This document shows, piece after piece, positions 34,810-44,902 of a DNA stretch of 64,000 nt; within the stretch, counting starts at the first letter, position 1, and each line of letters opens with the position of its first letter. The notes under the pieces were generated by a model. That model did no database searches. It was given only the letters and a program-made list of their open reading frames with translations, and was not told where the DNA came from. Location: contig QENB01000001.1 of NCBI GenBank assembly GCA_003331065.1, positions 248,001-312,000 of the forward strand, in the 5' to 3' direction. The DNA is from Candidatus Tokpelaia sp. JSC188 (GTDB lineage Bacteria > Pseudomonadota > Alphaproteobacteria > Rhizobiales > Rhizobiaceae). The position numbers and the translations under genes were made by a program.

Positions 34810-35892
34810 TCATATTTTTCGATCCGCCCACTTTTCTACATGATAATTACAGTACTCAGCAATGCTCTTTACACCATCTTTGTGGCATATGGCAATCAAT
34901 TGCTGAAGAATATCCGCAGCAATTCTCGGCCCTTGATAAATCAAACTACTGTAAAGCTGCACTAAATCTGCTCCTGCCATGATCTTTTCCAAAGCTGTTT
35001 TTGCATTATACACACCGCCTACGCCAATAATAGGCAGAGTTCCTACTCGTTTGCGCATTTTAGCAAGCACGATAGTTGAAGACTGAAAAAGCGGAATGCC
35101 GGACATGCCGCCACTTTCTCTTGCCTGTTTATGTTCCTGCACACCTACGCGAGAGAATGTTGTATTTGAGATAATTAACCCATCAAGCTTACTTGAAAGA
35201 ACTTCTAAAGCAATATCATCCAGCTCTTTTTCTGTGAGATCTGGCGCTATTTTAAGAAAAATAGGACAGAATCGCTCTATTTTTTTCTCCTGCTGGCCAC
35301 GCGCTTCAAGCACTGCATCAAGCAGGATGCATAAGTTGTTACGTATCTGTAGATCGCGCAGACCCGGCGTATTGGGGGAAGAAATATTGATCGTAAAATA
35401 ATCGGCGACATCATAAAAACAGTTAATGCCTTCTACATAATCAGCTACCCAATCCTTGGAATCCTTATTGGCACCGATGTTGATACCAACAAGACGACTT
35501 TTCCTATCTCTTTTGACAAGTCGCCTATGTATCAACTCATGTCCTTCATTATTAAATCCCATGCGGTTGATGATTGCTCCATTCCGTACCAAACGGAATA
35601 AACGTGGAGATGCATTACCCACCTGTGGCATGGGCGTAACCGTACCAACTTCCATAAAACCAAAACCAAGTTTTAGAGCGGCATTTGGAATTTCAGCATT
35701 CTTATCAAAACCAGCTGCCAATCCCAAAGGATTAGAAAAATCAAGACCTGAGATAGAACGTTGCAAAACTTTATCACGAACTTGTCCGCAGCCAATCATC
35801 CCAGATTTTAGTGCACATATCGTAAGACGATGAGCCTTCTCAGGTGCTATCATGAAAAGAAATGGTTTTCCTATACGCCAAAAAAAATCCAC
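34810..35892 (-). CDS. pyrD: Dihydroorotate dehydrogenase (quinone, class 2)
   Basis: Membrane-associated flavoenzyme of pyrimidine synthesis passing electrons to quinone; 360 aa. The class 2 N-terminal helix is present (FFWRIGKPFLFMIAPEKAHRL). FMN/substrate motifs: NPLGLAAGFDKNAEIPNAAL, NRMGFNNEG, INISSPNTPGLRDLQ with the catalytic Ser, and GVGGVYNAKTALEKIMAGA. The start is GTG at 35892, with AAGGTGAG upstream; no ATG is near. Confidence 0.96.
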   Translation of the reverse strand: MDFFWRIGKPFLFMIAPEKAHRLTICALKSGMIGCGQVRDKVLQRSISGLDFSNPLGLAAGFDKNAEIPNAALKLGFGFMEVGTVTPMPQVGNASPRLFRLVRNGAIINRMGFNNEGHELIHRRLVKRDRKSRLVGINIGANKDSKDWVADYVEGINCFYDVADYFTINISSPNTPGLRDLQIRNNLCILLDAVLEARGQQEKKIERFCPIFLKIAPDLTEKELDDIALEVLSSKLDGLIISNTTFSRVGVQEHKQARESGGMSGIPLFQSSTIVLAKMRKRVGTLPIIGVGGVYNAKTALEKIMAGADLVQLYSSLIYQGPRIAADILQQLIAICHKDGVKSIAEYCNYHVEKWADRKI

Positions 35893-36277
35893 TAACTCAC
35901 CTTCACAAATGAAAAATACTTCTTAATCAGACTTAAACAGCATGATAATTGCACTAGATGAATTGGAAAGATGTAAATCTATGCAATATTTTTACTGAGC
36001 TGGTCAAGAAACCCTCGATGTTGGAGACTTCACTATTTGTTATGGCAATTTTACTTTGCTGACCGATTTTATTGTCGCATAAAGTTGCTTGCTACTCTTT
36101 AAGAAAGTTAATTCTCTAACATACAATCAGATTAAAAAACCTTTCCGCCAAACAAATAGCTTTTTGAAAAAATTAGAAATCTATTAAGCATAATATCTAT
36201 AGCTAATCATATATCAGATCAACATAAAACGGGATATCATTATGCATCAATGATAAAAAGCTTCATTTCACTCTGTT
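35893..36277. other. 385-base intergenic region
   Basis: AT-rich stretch between the remains of the histidine kinase gene and pyrD, same strand. No gene recognised. Confidence 0.4.
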
Positions 36278-38931
36278 CTAAACAGTGATTTCTACAATAG
36301 TGTCATTGCCAGCTTCAGAATGCAAAATAAAATGAGCATGATTGGCTTCTACCATTGCTTTGGTCATTGACAAGTTCAATGCTATTTTCCAAGCTTTGTG
36401 GGTGATAAAATTAGAATCTTTTTGCTCAAAAAGCTTCATAACTTGCTGTATTGCCAGTGGGTTCATACCAATACCCCTCGCGTAGCAGAATTTTATTCAC
36501 TTGATGACAATAAGCCGAGATGATAATCTCCCCGTCCTGCGGTGTAAAATAAATCGCATTGGAAAGAAGATTGAGAAGAATCTGTTTAACTAAACACTGA
36601 TCAGCAATGATAGGTGACAAATCATTTTCCACACTGGAGCATATAATAATGCGGTTCGCATTAGTTTTTGGAATCATAAGTCCAAGTACCTCATTAAGAA
36701 CAGCGGATAGTAATATTGGTCTAATATTGAGGATTGCCTTCTTCACATTTTAAATGTCTCAGCAGATTATTGATCAATGTCGCGATATATTCACTCGAGC
36801 GAATAATATTCTTAAGATAATTAAGATAATTACGATACCTATCATTGAACAAATGCTCATCTTTTCCTTCTAACATTAATTGAGATATACTGATTATTGC
36901 ATTTAATGATGTTTTAACTTCATGATTGATAAAGGCAAGATAACGAGATTGTTTTCTTAAAATTTCTTGCGCATAATTACGCTCCTTAGCAATATCGTTC
37001 TCAATCATATGAAAACGGGTTAAGTCACGAATAATCAAGAAAAAACCGTCATCAAATTTCATACGACCAAGATTGATATGCAATTTGCGTATTTCACCAT
37101 GGGCAGTAATACCATCAATTTTATACCCATTACTTATTTTATACTGGTTTTCCTCATTGGTGGATTGAAAGTTGAATAGAATCCTTTCTAGATTTTTTTC
37201 TGAATCTGAAAAAAAACACCTGAAAGGTTTCCCCTTCATGTGATCAGGCGAATAATCAAATATACGCAACGTAGCATCGTTTACTGAAACAATGATTTCT
37301 GCTTTATCAAGAATGATCACGCCATCAGAAACCATATTCAGCAATGTCGCAAGCTGGATCGATTTATACTGAAGTGCATCAATCTCTGTTTTGTTCAACA
37401 ATTGAGGCGCTTCTCGGCGAATAAACGAAATCATATTTGCAGAGCGCCCGTCCTCCCATATAACAGGTTGTATGAATATTTCAACAGGAACAGAATGACT
37501 TGAAACGGTATGCAGAGCACTCTGTGGAATCCATACCTGCAAAACCTCTGCTAACACTTCATCCTGCCGAAGATCTGCAAAAGAGGAATAACCACTTATT
37601 TCTATAAATGCTAAATTTATAAATAAAATACGATCATCACGATAAACAAGCACAGCAATTGGCAGTTGGTTTAATGGAGACAATGCCCCTTGATGAGTAA
37701 TATTTATGTTATTCTCTATTGCTTCTCCAGCAACTAATTCATCGACGTTATTCTTTACTTCGTTCTTTAAACTTAATCCTGAATCTGTTTCAGATTCCTT
37801 TGATCTTTTTTCCCCCGTGATCGCAGAAATATCAGCTTTGATTTGACGGGCAATCATTGAAAATGCTTCATGTTCTTGCGGTGATAGGCGACCAGCTAAT
37901 ATATGGTATGCATTGATTGCCTCTTCTGTAGTTATTTTAACTACGCTTCTTATTTTACCAAAGCCACGAAAACCAGAAAAAACCCATGCATGAGAATATA
38001 CAGGCAATGCTGCAAGTTCAATATCCACCCGTATTGCCTCACCTTGTACAGGCCAAAAAAGCGATCGTCCTGACCATGCATTACGACTTTTTAAAAGAGT
38101 GCGTACGGCTCCATCACGATCCATCTGCCACTTTTCTGCCAATTCAACAAATGAAAAGCCAACAATATTTGCATATTCCGGCCCTACGACTTCCCTTAAT
38201 TCCGGTGAAATCTCAGTAAATTTGCCTTCTGCATCAATTTTCCAAAAAAAATGTAAAGGTAGTTTTTGTATGTCAAAAATGAAATCACGTATCAAGAAAG
38301 TACTATTTTTTTGAGCGTCTAATTTTGCCATGATCAGCAGAAATATAGGTGACCTATCTCTTAGTTGCAGAAAATCAATTGGTAGATTGTTTTTTTTTAA
38401 AAAAAAACGCTTCTTCACTTGAGCGCTTTTATGCATTTTCTCAAGTAGCTTAAATAATTCTCCTTCAAGAAAAAGAGACAAATGAAAATCAGAGGAAGCA
38501 CGTATAACTCGACCTGAAAGATCAAGAAGAGCAGTTTCTATGCTCACATCATTTAGATCATCTATTAAATCAATAAGACTGTTCTGTTTCATAGATGCCG
38601 ATACAGAATGCAGAAAAACTACTTCTCCTAGCTGTTCGATCATGACGACATTAACCAGAAAACTTTGTGCTTTTGTTATACCACGTATACGGACTTCACT
38701 TTTACTAAGCAGTCCAGCTTCAATCTGGAGACAAGTTAATCGATCGAAGCCGCTGTCAACGTTGATAGATTCTAGAATGGTACGAAATCCCATAAAATGT
38801 GCACCGTGCCTGTTTGACCATAGAACAGTTGCGAGATCAGCAGATAAGATGATGGAGATTTCTCCTGAAAGGTAAGCATCACGCACCTGTGGATTTGCCA
38901 GAATATCTAGAAAGGCATAAGGCGCAGCCAT
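36278..38931 (-). pseudogene. PdhS/DivJ-type sensor histidine kinase, ATPase domain broken by two frameshifts
   Basis: The intact first frame (38931-36721, 736 aa) has an N-terminal sensor region like rhizobial/Brucella PdhS kinases, PAS-like domains, and a HisKA domain with the phospho-acceptor in FINHEVKTSLNAI (the usual HExRTPLN Pro is Ser). It stops at KCEEGNPQY just after the dimerisation helices. The ATPase domain continues in a second frame (from about 36746: N-box QILLNLLSNAIYFTPQDG), then in a third frame from about 36475 (GIGMNP as G1 box, then TKAMVEANHAHF, ending IVEITV at 36278). The G2 glycine motif is also lost (ALNLSMTKA for the usual GLGLPLTKA). The second shift lies at a G4 run (36474-36477). 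In relatives these kinases control cell division polarity through DivK. Sequencing error could explain the frameshifts but not the lost glycines. Confidence 0.8.
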
Positions 38932-40360
38932 TTTATTCCACCTAAATTACAAAACTAATAATTTTAACAAACAAACAATCTTATCCACGGAGGCAATATT
39001 TTTTTCCATTGGCGCTAAAAATTTTAGCCTATTATCGCAATCAAGGTTATGCATGCAGTCTGCAATTAATAAATACAAATAAAGAAATCAAAATAGCACT
39101 CACATTTAGCATCACAAGATTTGAAGAGAAATAGCCTTCATATATTTTATAGGAAGATTACAGAAATTCTTATTTCTGATATTCGCAACTGAGTGGAATG
39201 ATATAAAAAAACGAACTAGAGATATTAAAAACTATTAGAATCTTTATCAATGGCTATTATCTCTTTTCTTTGGAATTGCTAATTATGTCATACTATGATC
39301 TCGATAGAGAAATTGCATCGAGTAAATGGATAATCAAATAAAATCAATGATGATTTGCGTACTTATGTTTTAGAATAATAGAGATAAATTATCATTAAAG
39401 TTTAACGGAGTATTTATATTGTATTTTACAGATTACATCTATTCTCTGAATAGCAGGGAAGTTAAATCTTAATCAAAGATACGGAGCTGTGGATTGTGTG
39501 CAACAAGGAAAATCCAAGAGATGGAGGTATTAATCAAATATCGCGTAGAATTCTATATTCTCAAGACTATCGTTCAAAGTTGTATCAATAGTTCAGCCAA
39601 TTCAATTTCAAAAGTTTGATTGTGGACTGTGTTTACCCTGCTTTTTGTGATGGGCATCAGACTGATATTAAGAGTTTAACTGTTTTTTCCTAGAAAAAGT
39701 TTTTCTATTTACATTAAAGAACCATTAAGTGAGCTAATATAGACAATAATGCAGAGGGGTTATAGGCACCAGCTTCATGCGATTATTTCCTAAAAAGGCC
39801 TTCATCGCGAATGTCATTGCTTGTGTTATCTCTTTATGACCATAAATGATAATGAAAATTATCTTGCTGTTCTACAAAAAACTATCTCTGAAATTATCCG
39901 TAACTGATCCGGATGTTTCAAAAACAAAATTAGTAAATCTGAACTCATTGTAATCATATTCAAATATTCCATCAACCGCAACTGTCAATAACATAAAGGT
40001 CACTGTATTCGCGGATTGAGTGAAAAGTTACTACAACAAATGTTTTGCCAGTTTTTATCCTTAATTGCCATCTACCATCTAAAGAAATGATACATCAAAA
40101 AACGAATAGTTGTGCATTAATCTCCACTTATAACCTACAATTTGCTTTTCCAATAAAGGCAGTAATTCATTTCTATTTGTTATGGCAGAATAGTGTGCAA
40201 TTATGGTTTTCTGTCTTAAAGATAGTTTATGAGTAAGGACTCTTGAGAGGATTTTCGCTTGACCTAGTCGGCTGTTCTAGCTTCATGAGAGGAAGACAGG
40301 ACTCGCATGTAGCGAATAAGTGTCCTAATACAATTTTCTTCGATATCAGAATAGGAATTT
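38932..40360. other. 1.4 kb gene-poor stretch
   Basis: No gene recognised on either strand. Reading frames are short and riddled with stops; a plus-strand segment near 39850-39910 (YLAVLQKTISEIIRN) looks protein-like but cannot be assigned. Possibly the remains of one or more genes. Confidence 0.4.
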
Positions 40361-40933
40361 CTAGATTTCATTGGCTCCGCGATTCATGGCAGCAACGCCA
40401 GTACGACAGATTTCGGCTAAGCCAAGCGGTCGCATGACAGCAATAAATTTCTTAAGCTTTGAAGATTTTCCTGTTATCTCAAAAACAAAATGGTTAATTG
40501 TCGCATCAACAACTCTGGCATGAAACGCTTCTGCCATATGTAAGACCTCTATGCGGAGCGCTCCCTCTGCTATTACCTTAACTAACGCAAGCTCCCGTTC
40601 AATGGGAACATCTTGTTTTAATTCACGGGCATACATATGCAAATCAATTACCTCGTGCACAGGCACGATCCGTTTAAGCTGGTGACGTATTTGAGTGATG
40701 ATATGCGGGGTGCTACATGTAACAATAGTAATACGCGATAGATGTTGTTCCGCTTCTGTCTCTGAAACTGTTAAACTTTCAATATTGTATCCACGACCAG
40801 AAAAAAGACCAATAACCCGTGCTAAAACCCCTGGTTCATTGTCAACTAAAACCGAAAGAGTATGTATTTCTGTGGGATTATTATCTGATTCAATCAAATA
40901 CGCCGAATCAAGACCAGAATTCTTTGTATTCAT
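40361..40933 (-). CDS. ilvH: Acetolactate synthase small (regulatory) subunit
   Basis: Valine-sensing regulatory subunit of acetohydroxyacid synthase, 190 aa. ACT domain at the N-terminus: HTLSVLVDNEPGVLARVIGL and FSGRGYNIESLTVS, then RITIV; the C-terminal ALS_ss domain has ELALVKV and FVFEITGKSSKL. It lies 102 bases after ilvI and is presumably on the same attenuated transcript. ATG 40933. Confidence 0.96.
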   Translation of the reverse strand: MNTKNSGLDSAYLIESDNNPTEIHTLSVLVDNEPGVLARVIGLFSGRGYNIESLTVSETEAEQHLSRITIVTCSTPHIITQIRHQLKRIVPVHEVIDLHMYARELKQDVPIERELALVKVIAEGALRIEVLHMAEAFHARVVDATINHFVFEITGKSSKLKKFIAVMRPLGLAEICRTGVAAMNRGANEI

Positions 40934-41035
40934 TTATTCATTCTCCCTAGAGCACCTTTGCAGTCATATAAAATATTTTACAGCGGCAAAATACCGATAA
41001 AAATCTAAAATCGTGAGTTTATTTAAATTTATTAC

Positions 41036-42847
41036 TTAAACAAGTAAGCGGCCTTGAACATTAATCGCATCTGCCATCATTTCATTAGTTGCTTCATCAG
41101 ACAACAGCATTTCATTATGGGCACGACCTGAAGGGATCATAGGAAAACAATTTTCCAGGCTGACTACACAGCAGTCAAATAGAACTGGTCCATCACAGAC
41201 AATCATTTGACGAATTTTATCATCCAATTCCTCTGGTTTACTGCAGCGGATACCAACAGCACCATACGCTTCTGCCAATCTAACAAAATCGGGAAGAGCT
41301 TCCATGTAAGAATGAGACAAACGGTTGCCGTGTAGCAATTGCTGCCACTGACGTACCATGCCCATATAGTGATTGTTGAGAATAAAAATTTTGACAGGGA
41401 CATCATACTGAATAGCAGTAGATAGTTCCTGTATATTCATCTGAATAGAAGCATCTCCGGCAACACACACTACCAAATCATCAGGCCTCGCGATCTGCAC
41501 ACCAATAGCTGCTGGGAAGCCATATCCCATCGTACCAAGCCCACCCGAGGTCATCCAGTGATTAGGTTCATCAAACCCAAAATACTGTGCAGTCCACATC
41601 TGATGTTGCCCCACTTCTGTAGTGAGGTATGGTTTGTGATCTTTTGTCAAAGCATACAAGCGTTCTATTGCATACTGCGGCATAATAACATCTGCATTGT
41701 TGCGATATGCAAGTGATCTACGCGCCCGCCATGTATTGATCTGGCGCCACCATACATTTCGGTCAGGTTGCTTTATATTAGGGCAAATAATTCGAAACCG
41801 GGCTATCATATCTTTCAGTATATGTGCCACATCGCCGACAATAGGCACGTCCACATGCACATTTTTATTAATGGATGAAGGATCTATATCGATATGGATA
41901 ATTTTTGCATCCGGTGAAAAAGCATCAAGACGACCTGTGATACGGTCATCAAATCGCGCCCCAACTGCTAACATGACATCACAATCATGCATAGCCATAT
42001 TAGCTTCATAAGTGCCATGCATACCAAGCATGCCAAGCCAGTTTTCCTTGCTTGCGGGATAAGCTCCAAGACCCATCAGAGTTGATGTGATAGGGAAATT
42101 ACCGATGTTCACTAGTTCACGCAGTAGATGTACCGCATCCGCACCGGAATTGATAACACCACCTCCAGAGTAAATAACAGGTTTTCTAGCTGCGCATAAG
42201 AGGTTAACTGCACAGTTAATTGCTTGAGTTTCACCGTCAAGCTGTGGCTGATAGCTCATGCGTGGTGTTATAGATTTTGGCTCAGTATAAATACCGTAGG
42301 CAAACTGCACATTTTTGGGGATATCAACCAGCACAGGCCCAGGCCGACCACTACGGGCTATATAAAAAGCCTCATGTATAATACGTGATAAGTCATTAAC
42401 ATCTTTGACCAGCCAATTATGCTTGGTGCAGGGTCGCGTGATACTAACCGTATCTGCTTCTTGGAAAGCATCCGAGCCGATAAGCGTGGTAGATACCTGA
42501 CCAGAAACGCAGACAAGAGGTACGGAATCTAATAATGCATCCTGCAATGGTGTTACTGCATTAGTGACTCCTGGGCCAGAAGTGACGAGCATCACCCCTA
42601 CTTTACCAGTTGTGCGCGCATAACCCTCTGCTGCATGACCTGCTGCTTGTTCGTGGCGGACAAGAATGTGTCGAACTTTATCTTGCTGGTAAATTTCATC
42701 AAAAATAGGAAGTATCGAGCCTCCAGGATAACCGAAAATATGTTTAACGCCTTGATCAGTAAGCGCCTGTACCACAATCTCTGCACCCGACATTTTACGT
42801 CTATCAGCTGCTTCTTCTGTTTTATGGTCATGTTTCATTTTCATCAT
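41036..42847 (-). CDS. ilvI: Acetolactate synthase large (catalytic) subunit
   Basis: Thiamine-diphosphate enzyme starting isoleucine/valine/leucine synthesis; 603 aa. HIFGYPGGSILPIFDEI, catalytic Glu in VRHEQAAGHAAEGYAR, FAD/central domain GAYPASKENWLGMLGMHG, and the TPP motif GDASIQMNIQELSTA with NNHYMGMVRQWQ. ATG 42847 begins 18 bases after the U-tract of an attenuator. Expression is thus likely set by branched-chain aminoacyl-tRNA supply through the leader peptide at 42926-42967. Confidence 0.97.
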   Translation of the reverse strand: MMKMKHDHKTEEAADRRKMSGAEIVVQALTDQGVKHIFGYPGGSILPIFDEIYQQDKVRHILVRHEQAAGHAAEGYARTTGKVGVMLVTSGPGVTNAVTPLQDALLDSVPLVCVSGQVSTTLIGSDAFQEADTVSITRPCTKHNWLVKDVNDLSRIIHEAFYIARSGRPGPVLVDIPKNVQFAYGIYTEPKSITPRMSYQPQLDGETQAINCAVNLLCAARKPVIYSGGGVINSGADAVHLLRELVNIGNFPITSTLMGLGAYPASKENWLGMLGMHGTYEANMAMHDCDVMLAVGARFDDRITGRLDAFSPDAKIIHIDIDPSSINKNVHVDVPIVGDVAHILKDMIARFRIICPNIKQPDRNVWWRQINTWRARRSLAYRNNADVIMPQYAIERLYALTKDHKPYLTTEVGQHQMWTAQYFGFDEPNHWMTSGGLGTMGYGFPAAIGVQIARPDDLVVCVAGDASIQMNIQELSTAIQYDVPVKIFILNNHYMGMVRQWQQLLHGNRLSHSYMEALPDFVRLAEAYGAVGIRCSKPEELDDKIRQMIVCDGPVLFDCCVVSLENCFPMIPSGRAHNEMLLSDEATNEMMADAINVQGRLLV

Positions 42848-42864
42848 CCACCGTGTTTTATAAT

Positions 42865-42887
42865 AAAAAAGGCCCCCGAAGGGGCCC
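42865..42887 (-). terminator. Attenuator terminator of ilvIH
   Basis: On the minus strand, the hairpin GGCCCC-TTCG-GGGGCC (42886-42871), with a tetraloop and GC-rich stem, runs into TTTTTT (42870-42865). It lies between the leader peptide and ilvI and ends 17 bases before the ilvI ATG, so it must be a regulatory terminator within the leader and not the end of miaA alone. Confidence 0.88.
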
Positions 42888-42925
42888 GTTGCACGCGTGA
42901 GACTATTCCAGATAGCTACAGCTAT

Positions 42926-42967
42926 CTATCCCACGCGCATCCACAGTACAAGAATAACATCTTTCAT
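42926..42967 (-). CDS. ilv leader peptide (IlvL-like)
   Basis: Thirteen-codon frame MKDVILVLWMRVG followed by TAG. Six of 13 residues are Val, Ile or Leu, five of them consecutive (VILVL), which is the expected sensor for branched-chain aminoacyl-tRNA. Its last codons CGC GTG GGA (42937-42929) pair with TCTCACGCG (42902-42894), and a perfect 8-bp inverted repeat AGATAGCT/AGCTATCT lies between. The terminator follows. The ATG sits at the predicted transcription start, so the leader is probably translated as a leaderless message, as known for rhizobial trpL. Confidence 0.8.
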   Translation of the reverse strand: MKDVILVLWMRVG

Positions 42968-42974
42968 AGGGCCA

Positions 42975-43003
42975 ATTATATCCTGGTCATTATTGCTCGT
43001 CAA
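42975..43003 (-). promoter_or_regulatory. Sigma-70 type promoter of ilvIH
   Basis: Minus-strand TTGACG (43003-42998), spacer of 17 bases, TATAAT (42980-42975). The -10 box is a perfect consensus and the -35 box is one base off. The expected start of transcription, 7-8 bases beyond the -10 box, falls on or beside the A of the leader-peptide ATG at 42967. The -35 box lies inside the 3' region of the miaA locus, which ends at 42990. Confidence 0.85.
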
Positions 43004-43964
43004 TGTAAAAAGTTTTGGAGTCACATTTCATATCGCGCAAAAATGCCTGCAGAGATTTCTCTGCGTCAGGAAAACATTGCCAAGTTTTATCAAATTGATG
43101 GCGAAACCAAGTTCTCTGTTGCTTGGCATAACGGCGCGTCCTAGTTTTTGCTTTTTCAATTGCCGTTTTAAGACTGATTTTACCATCAAGGTAAGTACTG
43201 AATTCCTTAACACCTATAGCTTTCATTACTGGTATCTCTGGATCAAGATTCATAGCTCGTAATTTCCTAACTTCCTCAACTACTCCTTTTTCAATCATCA
43301 TATCAAAACGAGTATTTATACGCACCGCTAAATTCTCTTTTTGAGGCATAAGCACGTGCTTATGGGCACGGATAATATCTACAGAGGGTTTATCGTTTAT
43401 GCATTGCCATTCTATAAGTGACCGTCCTGTTCCTTCCCAAACTTCAAGCGCACGTAGAATACGCTGCCCATCAGTCGGTGAGAGTCGCTGCGCCATTGCT
43501 GGATCTTTTTCAACCAGATATTCGTACAGCGGTTTAATGCCTTTTTCCTTTAAGAATTGGCGCCACTTCTCACGGATTTCTGTTTTTATCGACGGTATGT
43601 TGGCAAGTCTACCCAGCAGAGCATGAAGATAAAGCCCTGTACCGCCAACAAAGATGCAGGTTTTGCCTTTCAATTTTTGACTTTGCAAGAGTTTTTGTAC
43701 TGCTTTAAGCCATTTTCCTGCTGAAAATATCTCTCCTGGTTTTGCAAAGCCATAAAGGTAATGAGGAATACCAGCCATATCATCCTTATTAGGCTGCGCT
43801 GTTAAAAGGTGGAGCACATCATAAACTTGCATGGAATCGACATTGATCACAACACCATTACATTTGCGTGCAATTTCTATTCCAAGTTGAGACTTGCCGC
43901 TTGCTGTCGGCCCGGCTATCATAACTATGCCATTAGCCTTTTGCTTTCGGGAAATTTTAGCCAT
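42990..43964 (-). CDS. miaA: tRNA dimethylallyltransferase
   Basis: Adds the isopentenyl group to A37 of tRNAs reading U-initial codons; 324 aa. P-loop IAGPTASGKSQLGIEIA, INVDSMQVYDVL, LYGFAKPGE, catalytic-channel VGGTGLYLHALL, and TRRYAKQQRTWFRHQF near the C-terminus. ATG 43964 shares its CATG with the divergent serB start; a downstream ATG at 43922 (MIAGPTASG) is a possible alternative. The ilvIH promoter overlaps its 3' end. Confidence 0.95.
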   Translation of the reverse strand: MAKISRKQKANGIVMIAGPTASGKSQLGIEIARKCNGVVINVDSMQVYDVLHLLTAQPNKDDMAGIPHYLYGFAKPGEIFSAGKWLKAVQKLLQSQKLKGKTCIFVGGTGLYLHALLGRLANIPSIKTEIREKWRQFLKEKGIKPLYEYLVEKDPAMAQRLSPTDGQRILRALEVWEGTGRSLIEWQCINDKPSVDIIRAHKHVLMPQKENLAVRINTRFDMMIEKGVVEEVRKLRAMNLDPEIPVMKAIGVKEFSTYLDGKISLKTAIEKAKTRTRRYAKQQRTWFRHQFDKTWQCFPDAEKSLQAFLRDMKCDSKTFYIDEQ

Positions 43965-44862
43965 GTTAAGTAGTCAACCTTTCATTGCCACTCTGATTGT
44001 CAATCCGGAAAACCCCATCCTAACATCTATTCTTGCAGATAAAGCTGCTTGTGCAATAAACGCAATTTCTATTTGTTGGCTCGAATATCACATTGCATGT
44101 GATATTCGTTTACCTGATGGTGCACAAGTAAACACAACTTATAAGATACTTCAGGATGTCATTGCTTCCGCGCCAGTTGATATTATCGTGCAACCAATGG
44201 CAAATCGCCGTAAGAAGCTGCTACTTGCCGATATGGATTCAACTATGATTGAACAGGAATGTGTTGATGAACTGGCAAAGGAGGCGGATCTAGATGAGCA
44301 TGTAGCGAATATCACTCAGCGCGCCATGAACGGCGAGATCGCGTTTGAGTCGGCGTTGCGTGAACGTGTATTATTGTTCAAGAATCTACCTCTGTCTATT
44401 GTTGACAATGTTCTTAAAAAGCGCATCACATTGATGCCTGGTGGAAGAGAGCTTGTACGAACCATGCGCGCCAATGGTGCCTACACTGCCCTTGTTTCCG
44501 GAGGCTTTACCCTGTTTGCCGAAAAAATAGCTTTTGCAATCGGCTTTAATGAATACAATGCTAACATATTGGAACATGATGGTATCCGACTTAACGGCTT
44601 TGTGCGGGAGCCAATTCTTGGTAAAGAAGCTAAACTTGAAAAACTGTTAAAACTTTGCGCAAAGTTGAACATTTCTCCTTCTGAAACAATAGCTGTTGGC
44701 GATGGAGCAAATGATCTTTCCATGCTACAACACGCAGGATCTGGCATAGCTCTGCATGCTAAACCGATTGTCGCTAAAATCGCATCCTTCAACATTTACT
44801 ATAGCGATCTTACTGCCCTGCTTTATATCCAAGGCTACCGGAAAACAGATTTTGTAACATGA
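43963..44862 (+). CDS. serB: Phosphoserine phosphatase
   Basis: HAD-superfamily enzyme finishing serine synthesis; 299 aa from ATG 43963. Nucleophile motif LLADMDSTMIEQECVDELA, motif II in ALVSGGFTLFAEKIA, and motif III/IV in AVGDGANDLSMLQHAG. The N-terminal ~80 residues are the ACT-like domain of this family. The frame extends upstream to 43894, but that would lie inside miaA; MLSSQPFIATLI matches the family N-terminus. Its start codon overlaps that of the divergent miaA. Confidence 0.95.
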   Translation: MLSSQPFIATLIVNPENPILTSILADKAACAINAISICWLEYHIACDIRLPDGAQVNTTYKILQDVIASAPVDIIVQPMANRRKKLLLADMDSTMIEQECVDELAKEADLDEHVANITQRAMNGEIAFESALRERVLLFKNLPLSIVDNVLKKRITLMPGGRELVRTMRANGAYTALVSGGFTLFAEKIAFAIGFNEYNANILEHDGIRLNGFVREPILGKEAKLEKLLKLCAKLNISPSETIAVGDGANDLSMLQHAGSGIALHAKPIVAKIASFNIYYSDLTALLYIQGYRKTDFVT

Positions 44863-44902
44863 TTTCAGAAACCATGCGTCCTGTTTTATGCCTCTCTGTT
44901 TA

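Noticed and set aside
40045-40437. Two 63-64 codon plus-strand frames upstream of the ilvH end
   Set aside because: Second frame overlaps ilvH on the opposite strand; neither shows family features.
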